The position numbers and the translations under genes are program-made. Below are positions 24,795 to 36,987 of a stretch of 64,000 nucleotides of DNA, piece by piece. Under the pieces are notes generated by a model that was given only the letters and a program-made list of their open reading frames with translations, ran no database searches and was not told where the DNA came from. How positions within the stretch are numbered: position 1 is the first letter of the stretch; each line of letters starts with the position of its first letter. The DNA lies in the NCBI GenBank assembly GCA_022036555.1, contig CM039127.1, forward strand, positions 52,278,122 through 52,342,121, written 5' to 3'. The stretch is from Microstegium vimineum. Taxonomy: Eukaryota > Streptophyta > Magnoliopsida > Poales > Poaceae.

Positions 24795-26083
24795 TTTTTC
24801 GGTAAAGGATATTCAAAATTCAGCCTCTACATCCGGGATGTACACAACCAATTATTACAAAAGAAGATAGAAAAAATAAAACATAGAAAAGTCATAGTCT
24901 TATACATAGACCAGGACAATACAACAAACGATAAATGTTTCGACCCTCTGTTTGAACAAGAGGACGTCCTTGGCTTACTCTTGGCGCCGCAGCTAAGTTC
25001 CAAATGTCGTAGTGCAGGGCATGACTAGGAGCAGTTGTGCTTGTGTTGATGCCTTCCAGAAGGTAAATGACGTTCGCAGACAGCGACGCCTCCAAGGGGG
25101 AAGATGACGTTGATTGCGTCATCGCCGCCGTCCCAGCACCGCCAGGCAGGGTTTTCACCCGTATTTCAAGAACCTGTATAGGCACATCCAAACCGAACCT
25201 GCATACGACTAAATGTCGGAGATGATCGGCAGGGTCTTCACCAGATGCAGCGAGGCAGCAGAAAAACAAGGGGCGACGGTGTCGTTTAATGCGAATGTCG
25301 GAGCCGATTCACGGGCCGCCTGGGAGCGACATGGTCTGTGGGATGGCGGGTTGGACGGCTTGTCGAGATGGCCGGTGCCAACACTGGCATCCCCATCCGG
25401 TGCCTGGGAGTCCAAATCGACCCCAAGCCGCCGCCAGGGAAAATGTCCCCGACCTGAGGCAACGCCGGCCCGAGTTCGCATCGCCGAAGCACCACCTGCA
25501 CCGAGAAGGGGGCAGCACGGGGCAACAGCCGGCGGATCCAGGCCTGAGATACCCAGATCGGCCTGCCGCCGCTAGACCCCTTCACCGGTGCGGTTACACC
25601 GGCCGCCGAGTCCGTCCATCCACCAAACGGTGGGGAGAACAGTGTCGCCGTCCGCGTCGCCGCCGAGTCCGTCCATCCACCAAACGGTGGGGAGAACGGT
25701 GTCGCCGTCCGCGTCGCCGAGCCTACCGAGGCGCGAGCCAGATCGGCCACACCGTCAAGCAGGCCGCCATCTTGCATCACCGTCGGGCGATCCACGTCCG
25801 GCGCAGGCCGAACCGGCCGCACCAACCATGGGGAAGCCTGATCCGGCCGTGGGGGAGAGAGGAAGAAAGGAGGAGAAGAAACCAGCCCTGCCGCCGCCAT
25901 CCTCGCCTCCGAGCGGGCTTTCCGGGGCTGGCTCAGGCGAAGGCAGAGCGGAGGAGCGCAGGCGGCGGCGCGGCGAGGAGCCGCCCGAGTCGCCCCGTGG
26001 AGCGACGCAGGGGCGATCCGAAATTTGTCTCCTAAGTTATGTGCGAGCCACTATCGTATAGACGAAATTTCAGTTTCAATCAT
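24795..26083 (-). mobile_element. LINE-like retroelement insertion with 15-bp target duplication
   Basis: TCTTCTCACATCCAT occurs at 24780-24794 and 26084-26098. The 1289 bp between reads, on the minus strand, from a GC-rich leader to an end CCTTTACCGAAAAAA, preceded by GTGTACATCCCGGATGTAGAGG. This resembles the 3' end of grass L1-type elements as I remember them. A long duplication and an A-rich tail point to target-primed reverse transcription. No reverse transcriptase is encoded; one 204-codon open frame (25900-25286) is Pro/Arg-rich and unfamiliar. I read it as an internally deleted or non-autonomous LINE. Its edge lies about 360 bp upstream of the PP2C start codon. Confidence 0.7.
25605..25718. 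repeat. Two-copy tandem repeat, 57-bp unit, inside the LINE-like element
   Basis: The unit GAGTCCGTCCATCCACCAAA... starts at 25608 and again at 25665 with one base difference in the first 50. The period is a multiple of three, so the open frame on either strand is kept. Confidence 0.85.
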
Positions 26084-26718
26084 TCTTCTCACATCCATGG
26101 CTAACCATTACCATTTATATTGACCTGTTAATAGATAATTGGATAGTAAATTAAATATGCATATAAACTATTAGCATCTTCGAATAAGCTAATGGAACTA
26201 ATAGTTAGGAGCCCTGTAGCTAACAATTAGTAGATCTGTTTGGATCTACTAGTACTAATTTTGGCCGCTAATTTTTGGAGTTAATGGACAAGCAAGCTCA
26301 AATATCTAAGTCATTTTTCTAAATAAATAACAATGTACTTCAAAAAATGTCCCCAAATTCCTCAAGGAATTGTGGCAAAATTTCAACCCCGAATTCACAT
26401 TTAAACTGGTGAAATCTTTTTTTAGTAGTAAAATTTTACCCTATGAGGAACCCAACCCTTGTATTGTAAGACACAATATAGTAGGACCACATTTAAAGAA
26501 AAATCCTTGGACTCTCTCATTCATCTATTCCCCTAACTTAGTACACGTACGGTTCTGATATTTATCCGGTTGTGATAATTTGATTACTAGCTAATTTACA
26601 TGCTTCATCATTCTATATGAATATCTTTTCCCTTTGCGTCATATTGCCGTGTGTGTTCAATTTGTGTTTATTTAAAAACTTAGCTTGAGCTATGTTACCT
26701 TTTGTTGTATCACATTTA

Positions 26719-26859
26719 GGGCTTGTTTGGATGCATATGTATCAATCTCAACACATATGTGTTGGTGTTGGTTGCAATAGAAATTTTAGTTTAAATTCAA
26801 CACCTAACAACTTTAACATATATGGATGGAGTTGAATATATGTGCATCTAAACAAGGTC
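26719..26859. mobile_element. Tourist-like MITE (PIF/Harbinger), TTA target duplication
   Basis: The left end GGGCTTGTTTGGATGCATAT pairs with the complement of the right end, GACCTTGTTTAGATGCACAT. TTA flanks both sides (26716-26718 and 26860-26862). The 141-bp body is non-coding. The surrounding AT-rich DNA at 26100-26700 shows no gene. Confidence 0.8.
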
Positions 26860-27394
26860 TTATTGTTTCTTTATAAATCCAAACTTGATCATTCCAACTT
26901 ATTGAATCATATGCCCTGCTCCCTGCTCCATTCTACTTGAAGCCACTTTGCTACAGTCCTATCAAAGGGCAGTAGTTGTCCACAATGTCTATCTATCGAA
27001 GAGACGGACAGGCAAGGCATTTTCTTGTTTCTTCTGTCCATATTTTTCAACAATTCAGTTGAGTAATATTTAATAAAGATCCTTTTAGATAATGGGACCG
27101 TTTTAGCCTCTGCAACCACATATATATATATCCATTATATTTATTACCAAAGGTAGATGAATATTTGATTCGGTATGATCTTGTAGCTCCTAAAAGAATA
27201 GGAGGAGGCAGGAGCCAATCGTTCAGATGACTCAAATAAGGAACAAGTTGCTCTGTTAAACAAGTTGCATTACAAATTTGTGCATTTCTTTGATCCAGGT
27301 CATCCTAGCTGTTGCTACGCCATGCCCACATCTTCAAGAAATCATCTTCTTCACCATATGCATATGCATATAGACATACATATATACATACGTA

Positions 27395-27651
27395 CTCCCT
27401 CTGTCCCTAAATAGATGTCATTCTCGCTTTCCGAGAAGTCAACGTTTTTAAAATACCGGTAATTATATATTAAAATATATAAATAATTAAGCTAAGTAAT
27501 TAGTATCATCAGAAAGATCTTTAAGTCTAGTTTTTAAACAAATTTATTTGAAGATATAAATATTGCACATATTTTCTACAAATTTAGTTAAAGTTAAGAA
27601 AGTTTGACCGGCACGTATTCTATAACAACCTTCTTTTTGGGACGGAGGGAG
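27395..27651. mobile_element. Stowaway MITE (Tc1/mariner), TA target duplication
   Basis: The ends are CTCCCTCTGTCCC and GGGACGGAGGGAG, flanked by TA at 27393-27394 and 27652-27653. Length is 257 bp. It has the typical Stowaway terminus. Confidence 0.9.
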
Positions 27652-28303
27652 TACATACACCTGCGCTGACTTTGGTAACCTAGAAAGTTCATGACCAGGA
27701 TATATTAACAGGAGCACCAGCACCTGCAGACTGCAGTGCATGCCATTTTCTTTTGTGTAGCTGGTCTGCTGGTGGTTGGATGAAGGCCACCTCATGTCAA
27801 TCCCAGGCCGGAGTATTTTTTTTATATATATACATGGTACTACTTGCACACATGACATACATGAAAAGTTCAGGCGTAATTTTATTCGATGGTAGCAAGT
27901 GGACTACTCACTTGTATTTATATACAATATACACATCCATACGTGTAGCACAGTATACAATGAGGTGCAACACTATCCTTTGTGTACCGGAGCCAATGAA
28001 TCGCTGGGAATATCCTGGGGGATCTTAGCTTGCAACATGCATGATCTAGCGAGTTCTTGTGACGTCGTTGGATAGAAAACAATGCTAGCAGTACCATGAT
28101 AGCAAGGGAATTGTTTGACATTTGACTATTTGCAGATCATGTTGAGTATAATACTGAAGAGGCTGCTCATAAGTCATAGTACCTGAATTGGTACTGAACT
28201 GTTGATGATGACCTCAATCTTATAACTATTCTAGTTTAAACTTGCTCATTAAGCTTTGCTGCCTATGCATAAAAAACCGAGCAAGGGATTTCCACTCTAT
28301 TTA

Positions 28304-28421
28304 GACCTTATTTGGATGCGTATGTAGCTAGCTCAAACCACATGGATTGGAGTGTATATTAGTTCAAATACACTCCAACCCATGTGGTTTGAGGGAGATA
28401 AATGTACATCCAAACAAGACC
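28304..28421. mobile_element. Tourist-like MITE, TTA target duplication
   Basis: The left end GACCTTATTTGGATGCGTA pairs with the complement of the right end, GGTCTTGTTTGGATGTACA. The 118-bp body is nearly palindromic (caaaccacatggattggag against ctccaacccatgtggtttg). TTA flanks it at 28301-28303 and 28422-28424. It is related to the MITE at 26719-26859. Confidence 0.85.
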
Positions 28422-29168
28422 TTAGTGTAATTTCAAGATCGTCATCCTATTCCCTTTTCGATGACATCAGGATCAGCATATGAGTATAAGACAATCATAC
28501 ATCGGACAAAACTGGGATTTATTTCCCAAACAATCTCCAAAAAGGGTAGGAGTTGCTGCCATTTTAGAACAGATTCATTTTAGGAGAGCCGAGACAAGCC
28601 AGAAGCAAGCAGTGAGCCCGAGAGTGACAAATCCTAGCTTCATTATTCAGAAATTATTTATTGCGCTTAGATACTGAGTGATAAAAGACAGAGAAGCTAA
28701 AGAACTTCTTGGTTTTGAACTAAGGAATTCAATAAAAACTCTTGCATGATCTTTCCTTTTTTTTTCATATTCCCTAGTTGCAAATGAAACCGAGTTTAAA
28801 CATAGAGCCAAAAACAAGTCGCTGATGTTTTTTTATTGAAAGAATGTGACTTAGAGGATTATTGCAATTACTGTGCTCTACAGGAAAGGCATATAATCAT
28901 CTTTATTGTACTTATACAACTTACAAGTGCGCTATTGACTTAAAGAGAGGTGTTCTCAGAATATGGTTTGTATACACCACTATGCATTTGTATTGGATGC
29001 TTAGACATGATTAGACTGCATGCTCATCCCAGATTCTGCAACTTTTGTTTTCCTTCATCAATTTCCGCTTTCACTTTTTCTTTCTGTCTATTCTTAGGTT
29101 CATTCAAGTGAAAGCATATAACGAGCTGTTTCTCTATCTGAAAATTAACAAAACAAAAACAAAAACCT

Positions 29169-29790
29169 GTAGTTGGTCATGTTGATGTTCCAAATTTCAG
29201 TGTACTCGGCAGTCTGCAAAATCTTTTCAGAGGCTAACTGTGCTGGCCAAGTGGACAAAGATGCTCATATACTTTTTTTTTTTGCTCAGTTACATAGATA
29301 TAAATTTTTCTTTATCTAAAGGAGAAGAGAAAATCCAGAACATTATCCTGAAAACTGTAGTTGGTCACGTTGATATTCCAAATTTCAGGGTACTCAGCAT
29401 TCTGCAAAATAATTTCAGAGACTAACTGTGCTGGCCAAGTGGAAAAGATACTCATATCCATTTTTTTTTGGCTCAGTTACATAGATATAAATTTTTTTTA
29501 TCTAAAGGAGAAGAGAAAATCCAGAACATTATCCTGAAAACTGTAGCTGGTCACGTTGATATTCCAAATTTCAGGCTACTCAGCATTCTGCAAAATAATT
29601 TCAGAGACTAACTGTGCTGGCCAAGTGGACAAAGATACTCATATCCATTTTTTTTTGGTCCAGTTACTTATATATCAATTTTCCATTATCTAAGGGAAAA
29701 ACAAAATCAAGAACAGTGGCCTGAAACTGTAGCTGGTCATGCTGATGGTCCAAATTTCAGGGTACTCTGCATTCTGCAAAAGCCTTGGTG
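29169..29790. repeat. Tandem repeat, about 186-bp unit, 3.3 copies
   Basis: Copies begin at 29169, 29357, 29543 and 29729 with GTAG(T/C)TGGTCA(C/T)G(T/C)TGAT. The first three are full and the fourth is partial. Each holds the block TTCAGAG(A/G)CTAACTGTGCTGG and a T-rich tract. Periods are 188, 186 and 186 bp. No protein is encoded. The array lies about 600 bp beyond the 3' end of the metallothionein gene. DNA from 28430 to 29168 and 29800 to 30180 holds nothing I can name. Confidence 0.9.
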
Positions 29791-30410
29791 CGCAGCAGCA
29801 TCACCATTAGTCGCTCACAGATTTCTGTTTTTCGTTTTGCTCCTGTTTTTCTCCTTCTTCTGATATAATCATGCCAGAGCTAGCGCTCTGTCATGAGGCA
29901 TGGGCTTCTTGTTAGAGCTCTCGCAGGAGTGCCTAACTGAATGATGCAGCCCTGTTTCATCTCAGATTTTGTAGCACTGCAAATAGGTTCTCAGTTTTTT
30001 TGCAGCATCTCGTTCTCGTTCTCGTCACTTCGTCAGACACAGCAAGTAGCCAAGAAGCAAGCAGTGACGCTGACACATGGGGGCCGTAGTCAGAGACAGA
30101 CAGATAGACCCACACACAGAGACACAGGTAATGATGCAGAAAAACACGTGTTATATTAAATCAGGCACGAGGCGGACATAGGATCGACGACGTCGCCGTC
30201 GTCAAACCGCGAGACGGACGTTGAGAGATGAACCCCAGGAGACGGAGAGGAGGCAGGCGACCATCATGCATGATCAATAATGGCGGTGCAGTGCACGCAG
30301 TTGACAGGATCTTATTTAGACGCCGCCGCTACATAGTTTAGTACGCTGGGGGACTGACTGTCGATCTCCTCCTTCCTCCTCGTTCGCCGGCCATCGCCGG
30401 GCCGGCCGGC

Positions 30411-30782
30411 TCAGTTGCAGCTGCAGCAGGAGCAGCCGCAGCTTGTGCCGCAGTTGCAGGTGTTGCAGTCGCAGCTGCCACCCTCGGTCGCCGCCTCGAA
30501 CCCGCCGGCGCTGGCCTTGGTGGTCGGAGCAGCGAGCACCATCGGCTTGATGCCCACGGTGGCGCTGGTCTCCACGTCAGGGGACATCTTGCAGCTGCAT
30601 GGACGATCATACATACAGGAGCATTCAGATATGATCATCGTCATTTACATATATAATCTTGTTGAAAGCACATTCATTTATAACAAACTGTTCTTTGTGT
30701 TAATTACAATTACATACCCGCCGCAACCGCTGCCGCACTGGCAGCCGGAGCCGCACCCGCAGTTGCCGTTGCAGCAAGACAT
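30411..30782 (-). CDS. MT2: Type 2 metallothionein
   Basis: Two exons, 30782-30718 and 30594-30411, encode 82 residues. The N-terminal Cys domain reads MSCCNGNCGCGSGCQCGSGC and continues GGCKM across the intron. A spacer of about 40 residues without Cys follows, then the C-terminal Cys domain (CDCNTCNCGTSCGCSCCSCN). CC, CXC and CXXC patterns and the single intron inside the first Cys domain are standard for plant type 2 proteins. They bind copper and zinc in the cytosol and buffer metals and reactive oxygen. The intron donor is GTATGT. Length is normal and no lesion is seen. Confidence 0.95.
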
Positions 30783-30877
30783 GCTCGGTCGAGTGGAAGG
30801 AAGCAGGTGCTGGTGTGTTACTGAAGGAGTTGTGCTTGCCTTGCTTGTGATGAGGTTATGGCGAGGGCGAGGAGGGG

Positions 30878-30885
30878 TATAAATA
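30878..30885 (-). promoter_or_regulatory. Putative TATA element of the metallothionein gene
   Basis: Read on the minus strand the element is CCTATTTATACCCC, a TATTTATA variant, about 95 nt upstream of the start codon. The plus strand reads TATAAATA at the same place, so the strand of action cannot be proved by sequence alone. Confidence 0.45.
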
Positions 30886-31744
30886 GGCCGGGGGAGGGAG
30901 CGAGGCGGAGTGGAGGGGACGGCAGACGGTGGCTGGAAAGAATGGACGCGGGCGAGCCAGGGACCACCACCACCACTGCTTGCTTTGGGAGATGGAATAT
31001 GGATAGAGAGACGCAGCAGCTTCTCTTTCCCTCTCTCGATCACTTTCTCTCCGTCTTTTTTAGTGAAAATAAAGGGTCCAAAGGGTGGAGGAGGAGGAGG
31101 AACCGAACAAAAAGTGAATTTCTCAGCAGCAATTTCACTTTACTTTGAGCGAGCGAGCTAGCTAGCTAGCTAAGCTAGGAGTGTACTACTAGCTCGTTGT
31201 CTGTCTGTCGGCCATCACATTCAGAAACTCTGAGCAGTTTATGCTAATTGCTAAGCAGCAATTAATCAATCGATCAAATTGAAGACAGGAAAGAAGTTAG
31301 TGCTGTTGAGATGAGTTTAGGAGTAGCTGAGCATGTTGATCAGGTGACAGAGTCCAGGGCCAAAACAGTTTGGAGTTCAGAGGTACTACGTACTAGGCTT
31401 CGTCAGATCAAAAACTCTGCAGGCATGCTCTCGAGAGAGGAGAGAATGAAAGAGAGATTTGCAGCACCTGCCTGGCAGATTAAATTAAATCTCTGCATCA
31501 ATGCCATCCTCTGCCGTCGCTTTCATCTGCAGGATGCCGAATCAGAATATTTTTTTTTCTTGCGACGATGATGGGGGTTGCGGCACGACATCAATCAACA
31601 AGAGAGCAGAGATTGCGGACGGGCGCAGCACAGTGATCATGGATGTGCTGCATGCGCGCGGATCAGACGACGATCGAGAACGACGGCTCGTGGGGAACCC
31701 ATTCGTGAGGAGTGCCTGATGAGCTTGGGGCATGGGGAATGCTT

Positions 31745-32072
31745 CAGTGGCGGACCAATTTGGCCAAGATTAGGGTAAAATTATGGCGGCTAAATTCTAG
31801 CAGCCACAATTCAAAAGCTACAATCTAGATTATAGTCTATAGGATCTATATACATATGTCACAGAAAACATATATTCTCAAATAATATTTGCAAAATCTA
31901 GAGAAATTCTTAAACTATATAATAAATAGTGTGATATATACAATAGCTATGAAACATCATTGAATATTTAAAAATAAATATCTATTGTCTAGTGATGATT
32001 TGTTGCTCCTAAATATTCTGGGCTACGACTAAGACCATGGCTCTACTAGCCCTAGTCCTAGGCCCGCCCCTG
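31745..32072. mobile_element. Non-autonomous hAT-like MITE with CAGKGGCGG ends
   Basis: The left end CAGTGGCGGACCAAT pairs with the complement of the right end, CAGGGGCGGGCCTAG. The flanks gaatgctt and ggatgctt agree at 7 of 8 positions, allowing one base of uncertainty at the right end. It shares its terminus type with 14073-14360 and 36988-40457. The body is AT-rich and non-coding. Confidence 0.7.
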
Positions 32073-34180
32073 GATGCTTGATGGGAGCATCACGGATGCA
32101 GTAGTCACCAGGAGCAGCGGATGGATGGATTCCATTCCTGCTATATGCCTGCCTCACGGGTCATGGTCATGGCTCTGCTGAAACCAAGTTCAGACTGGAC
32201 ACTGATCGTCATCGTCAGTTCGGTTTCAGTTCCTGAATCAGACCAAGGGTCTTCTAAACCACCTAAACTTTAAACTCTAGTTGGATTATTAATTAAGTTT
32301 ATTATTATTAGTCACCTAAAGTTTAGTTGTGTGATGAGTAACAACTAGTTTAGTAGTCAACAATAAAGTTTAGTTTATCACCTATTTCATAGACTATGTA
32401 TGACCAAGTACGCTATTATGCCCCCTTTGGTTGAGCTTTTCAACCTGTTTTTGCTTTTGTAAAAGCCAAAAGCCAACCAAAGAGCCCAAAAGCCACAAGT
32501 GCTTTTACCCACAAGCTGAGTACAAAACTGTTTTTTTTTTGTTGCACGACCCGCATATATAAAAACCATAGTTTTTTTTTAAAAAAAACTACGAGCATAG
32601 CTCACACTGTTTTTTTTTCGTTTTTTCCAAATACCACTTCTAAAACGCCTTCATAGGTTAAGTGTTTTTCTTGTCTCACAATGAGATGAGTTGGGACCAA
32701 GCTAGAAAAAAATAGCTTACTTTAGCTTTATCTATCATAATATATTTATTTTATTAATTGTTTCATCGTGTGAATCTGTTTTGCTAAACACTTATTCAAA
32801 ATAGTTCAACCTCAATACGAAAGTTGTTCATAAAACTATTTTAAAAAAAAAATACTTATAAACGATAAAGCTGACCGGTGTCAAATGGAGCCTAAAAAAA
32901 CACCTAACGTGCACGTCTAGTGGGCGTGGACAGTCCATCCCTGAAGAAAAAGTAAGGGTCAGGAGTGGGCCTTATTTTTGGCCCATGGACCGACCAGGCA
33001 GCCCTACTAAATAATATATAAGTTCTGTAGCGGTGAAAACAACAAAGAAGTCCAAATTACCTCCCTTAACTATCACGAAAAACCAGTTTTTTAACCGCCT
33101 CAACATTGAAAAAACGTCCACTTTATATTCTAGGCAGTTTTGATGGTGGTTTTGCTTATATGAGGCCATGTTATAGTTGGTATAAAACGAACTAAGTTAA
33201 AAGTTTTAAATCATACAATATTTTTTATAAAAAATCAAAAAATTCATAAAAAATTAAAATTTATCAAACAATATATCTACATGGAAAAATAATACAATAA
33301 AAAAATCTAAAACCTTATTTAATCTCATAGACTACTTTCTGATTTAGAGCATGCATATGCATATAGAGCATAATTTTAGGAAAAAATCCAATAAAGTTTA
33401 AGGATTTTTAATTGTATTATTTAAATGTAAAATTATGGATGTTTTTTTTATTATTGAGACATTTTTTAAAATATTTCTAGTCTGATTTACTTTCTTAAAC
33501 TTCAAATTTAATCCCATTTATCTCCTCTAACATGGCGCCACATGAGGGAAAAAAACACCATAAAATCCGTTTAGGGTGCAGAAGTGAACCAAAAAATTAT
33601 TTTAGGAAAAACAGGACTATCACGATAGTTTTTTTAGGGAGTTAAATTGGTCTTTTAAAAAAACAAACGGCAGAAGAAAGTGGAAACAGCCCACGTCCGT
33701 GAAGCCCAGTACTCCAGCACCATGCAGCAGCCCCACCGAAGCGTCATATTTTGCCTTTTCTATGGGCCCACATGACTGACTCATCCTTGCTGCGCATCTG
33801 CTTCCGTCCAAGACGGTGACATTTCCAGACTCTTCAGGAGTTCAGGTATTCACAGCTTCACCGGCTTCGGGGAGCACGAGAGGCCACGCTTGACTGACAT
33901 GGCCCAATTTATCTGTTATCAGTGAAAGATCAGAACTCGTAACTCATCATCATTATCATCATATTTTCTAGCAATGTCAACACTGATAAAAAGTTCAGAC
34001 ACTTGCTTCTCATGAAGATCCATCAACTAGCATAAAGCATTCTTTGCACACACGGCTTTGTCCCCCACTCCAAATAAATCATCACAGAATCACAGTGATC
34101 GACGGAACCGACGACTGCAACCAAAACCCAGAGCTAACGTAAAAGGTTGCTTATTCTGGACAAAGACTGAACTCTTGGTT
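32073..34180. other. AT-rich intergenic DNA
   Basis: No gene is recognisable. A stretch at about 32418-32893 (CCCCCTTTGGTTGAGCTTTT against the complement of its right edge, GGCTCCATTTGACACC) looks like an old MITE, but I find no target duplication. Confidence 0.5.
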
Positions 34181-34465
34181 TCTTGCTTATTCTTTGTTGC
34201 TGGCGCTGGAGATCAGGGCACCAGATAAGGCGCCTCCGATCATCGCATTCTTCTGCAGGGTCATGAGAACAGAAGGGGAGGTTAATGAACACCGAAAGAT
34301 GACTCAAAACATGGGTGGAATGAACTGCTTACATATTCAAAAAAAATTATGAATCATGATGCAGTGATTAATGGCTCCATACCACAACAAAATTGTATGA
34401 AGACTGAAGACCTATCGTGTCCTAGTCTTATAGATAGATGGTCATCAGTAAAATTTCTAGCAATT

Positions 34466-34970
34466 TTTTTTTTAAGAAACTGGAGGTCCCTACAGAAATT
34501 TTATTGAATAAAATAAAAATGAGTTTATAGAAAGGTAGCAAAAAAAAAAGAGGCTAACAGAAACTAGGGAAAGAGAGAGAAAAAAACTTTGCATCCAAAG
34601 CTCAAAACTTGTGAGAAGCCTTGGCTTGACTCTGAGCAAGACTATTTTAGTTCCTTGAGAAAATTTATCTTGCAGTTTTCAAACTGAGCATTCTTGAATA
34701 TACAAATCATTCCTTGCTTCCCAGATTGACCAACTCATCAGAATTATTGCCACCGTGAAGAATTCTGACTGTAAATTTACTCTGTTGAAGGTTGAAACAA
34801 TGTCAGGGAAAGTGTTGTTTGGAGGGACAACAATTCCAATTAGGTTCCAGCATTGCTTGGCAAAAGCACAGTGCAAGAGCAAAATTTCTAACAATCTAAG
34901 TTGACGCACGGATTATCTGATGTTTGGACAAAGTCAAAGAGGGGAAGATCAGATGTTACAAGAACCTTGA
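34466..34970 (-). mobile_element. LINE 3' fragment (zf-RVT region)
   Basis: The minus-strand frame 34909-34679 reads LLLHCAFAKQCWNLIGIVVP... and SWSIWEARNDLYI, the C-terminal region that follows reverse transcriptase in plant L1-type LINEs. The left edge is an A-rich tail when read on the minus strand (T-run at 34467). It is 5'-truncated. Confidence 0.7.
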
Positions 34971-35204
34971 TCTTATCAAAAAAAAAAAAAAAACCTTGAA
35001 CTTTTTTTCATACTATTCCAAGAACAAAAATGTGTCCTAATCCTTGATGTTGATCCTTGAAACTCTGAAGGTTCTGGAAGGGATCCAAGCTCGGGTCAAC
35101 CTGAATGTTCAGCCAGGCAGCATTGTCTAGCAAAGGGGCATGTGAGGAACAAATATGCCAGAGATTCAACCTGAACATGACTCCTTTTGAACTTCATTTT
35201 AATA

Positions 35205-35385
35205 AACAAAAGATGTTTTGTCATAACAATTTATTCTCTGATTGCAGGTAAAATGTAGCAAAAAAAAAAAAGAAATCCTATGATTTCCTTGTCAGTAAAC
35301 ATCAGGAATACAATACTGCTATTACTCTGAAATAGCATTGGTAAAATTCAAAGTTGAGGCAAGACTTCAGTAAGATTCATTGGAA
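35205..35385. repeat. Dispersed repeat, copy A
   Basis: The block from AGATGTTTTGTCATAACAATT through GTCAGTAAACATCAGGAATA to TTCAAAGTTGAGGC recurs at 46540-46725 with few differences. Its first part recurs near 36190-36290. The plus-strand frame 35480-35596 just after it (PPEVATAVHELVGIEING) is not one I recognise. Confidence 0.8.
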
Positions 35386-36069
35386 TACAATACTGCTATT
35401 ACTCATGTGCTTGTATGCCTTACTTACTGAACCCGTTTTGAGTTTCATATGTATGTCCTTTTATCTAGCAAGCCAGACAACTGAACTTTCTCTAGTTCCT
35501 CCTGAAGTTGCAACAGCTGTACATGAGCTTGTTGGGATAGAGATAAATGGAACAAGCCATGAAGGGGGATTTGCATTTTCCCCTCTGCAAAAGTAATGTG
35601 TTTCTTCTTAGCAAATGAGGAAAGTTAAGGCATTTTATTCTCAAACAGATCCTCTCCCCAAAGGTCTTTCCATAAGAAGCAAAATTTCCCATTGTTGACT
35701 GTAACCTTAGCCAAGTAAAAAAAAAAAAAAGACTGTAACCTTAGCCATCCCTTTAATATTGAGAAAGTGTATCGGTTTTGATGTATAAATCAGAAGTTGC
35801 TTGCTGATTTTTCAGGGATACACAAGCATGATGCAAGACACATAAGAGGTGCAGGGTTTTAGTTCAGCATTTACAGTAACATAGAATTCCTGAGATGACA
35901 GTACACTGGATTGGGACTCTGACAAGAGATCCACAGTATTCATAAACCATGGCATGTGTTTTTGGAATGTCAAGTAAATCACGGTCCACATTTAGGAACT
36001 GCAAAAGTAGAATCACCTAACTGGCAATGCTAAGGTGATTGGACAATGGACCATGGTATTTAAGATACA

Positions 36070-36290
36070 TCCAAGTGAAAAAGGGTAGGAAGCCAGAATA
36101 GTTGAAAAACCAGAGATACAGATGTTGTAGAGATATATGACTTACGGCATGCTTAATCTTGTGCTTTGAAACATCCCCTGCAATGAAACAAAAGAAGTTT
36201 TGTCATAACAATTTCTTTTCTGATTGCCAGTAAAATGTAGCAAAAAAATAAAATAAAAAATGAAAGCCTATGATTTCCTTAAACTCTATC
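36070..36290. repeat. Dispersed repeat, copy B
   Basis: The segment from ATCCAAGTGAAAAAGGGT through the short OEP16-like exon to ATGATTTCCTT matches 46425-46632. The shared exon (31 nt in the 46-kb copy, 32 nt here) shows the repeat derives from duplication of gene sequence. Confidence 0.8.
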
Positions 36291-36354
36291 CCTAACTCTC
36301 AATTATAACTCAAACCCATTTGATACATGCATAGCTGACACTCTTTACTTTGTC

Positions 36355-36925
36355 AGAGCATCTCCAACGGTTTTGCAAATGAGTTTAGCATTATTGTTTT
36401 TGCAAAAAAATCTAAAAATCTTCTATCCAACGGTTTGACAAATGAGCTTGACATTTTTGTTAACTTGAGAAGCACCGGATGATATTTGACATATATGTCA
36501 AACCGCGGTTCGTTTGGCAATTGCCCTACGTGCTACTCCCGTGGGATGTTTCCCCCTCGCGCGTACAATTTTTAGTTTTGCCAAATGAATAATGGGAAAC
36601 CGTTGGAGATTGACTCTTTTTATCTTTGTCATATTCATTTAAAACTTGGCAAATTCCTAATTTTGCCAAACAAAAAATGCAAAACCGTTGGACCAACACG
36701 AGTGCAGCCTGCCGATTTGTGTGCGTGGAGGAGCACAAGCCGATGGGTGGGGCAATCCCCTATTCCCCTTTGTTTAGTGTAGAGGAAGATGAAAAAAAAG
36801 AAAAGTTTGGGAAAGAGAATTATTAGAAAGGGATCTATTGGCGCTTATTTTTCTTCCTTAATTAATACTAATCTCTTGTATAACAGTTTCTAGGAAAAAA
36901 TGATGGATTTTCTGGATCCACTGTA
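36355..36925. mobile_element. MITE-like element with AGAGCATCTCCAAC ends
   Basis: The left end AGAGCATCTCCAACGG pairs with the complement of the right end, AGAGCATCTACTACAG. The phrase CAACGGTTT also recurs inside in both orientations. This terminus type is very common in grass intergenic DNA. I find no clear target duplication, so the family is not assigned. Confidence 0.5.
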
Positions 36926-36987
36926 GTAGATGCTCTTGCCACGCGGTTTGTGAGACGAAAAGCAATCATGCTCTCAGTGGCCGCCGG

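Larger units (their letters stand above)
34187..36177 (-). pseudogene. Exon remnants of an OEP16-like (Tim17/22/23 family) gene
   Basis: On the minus strand 34252-34187, after a good acceptor (ctgcag), reads KNAMIGGALSGALISSASNK, then E and a stop. This matches the KNAMIGGAL(T/S)GAL segment of the plastid outer envelope pore OEP16. A short exon at 36177-36146 between TGCAG and GTAAGT reads DVSKHKIKHA, close to the expected preceding region. The transmembrane exon that should lie between them is not seen, and the C-terminal helix found in OEP16 is missing. No 5' exons are present in the window. OEP16 forms an amino-acid-selective pore; this remnant should not. A LINE fragment and repeats lie between the pieces. 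Confidence 0.45.

Noticed and set aside
29169..29790. CRISPR array
   Set aside because: Repeats are directly adjoining 186-bp units without spacers, in a plant genome.
32418..32893. A complete MITE in AT-rich DNA
   Set aside because: The ends are only loosely inverted and no target duplication is visible; noted in the region entry only.
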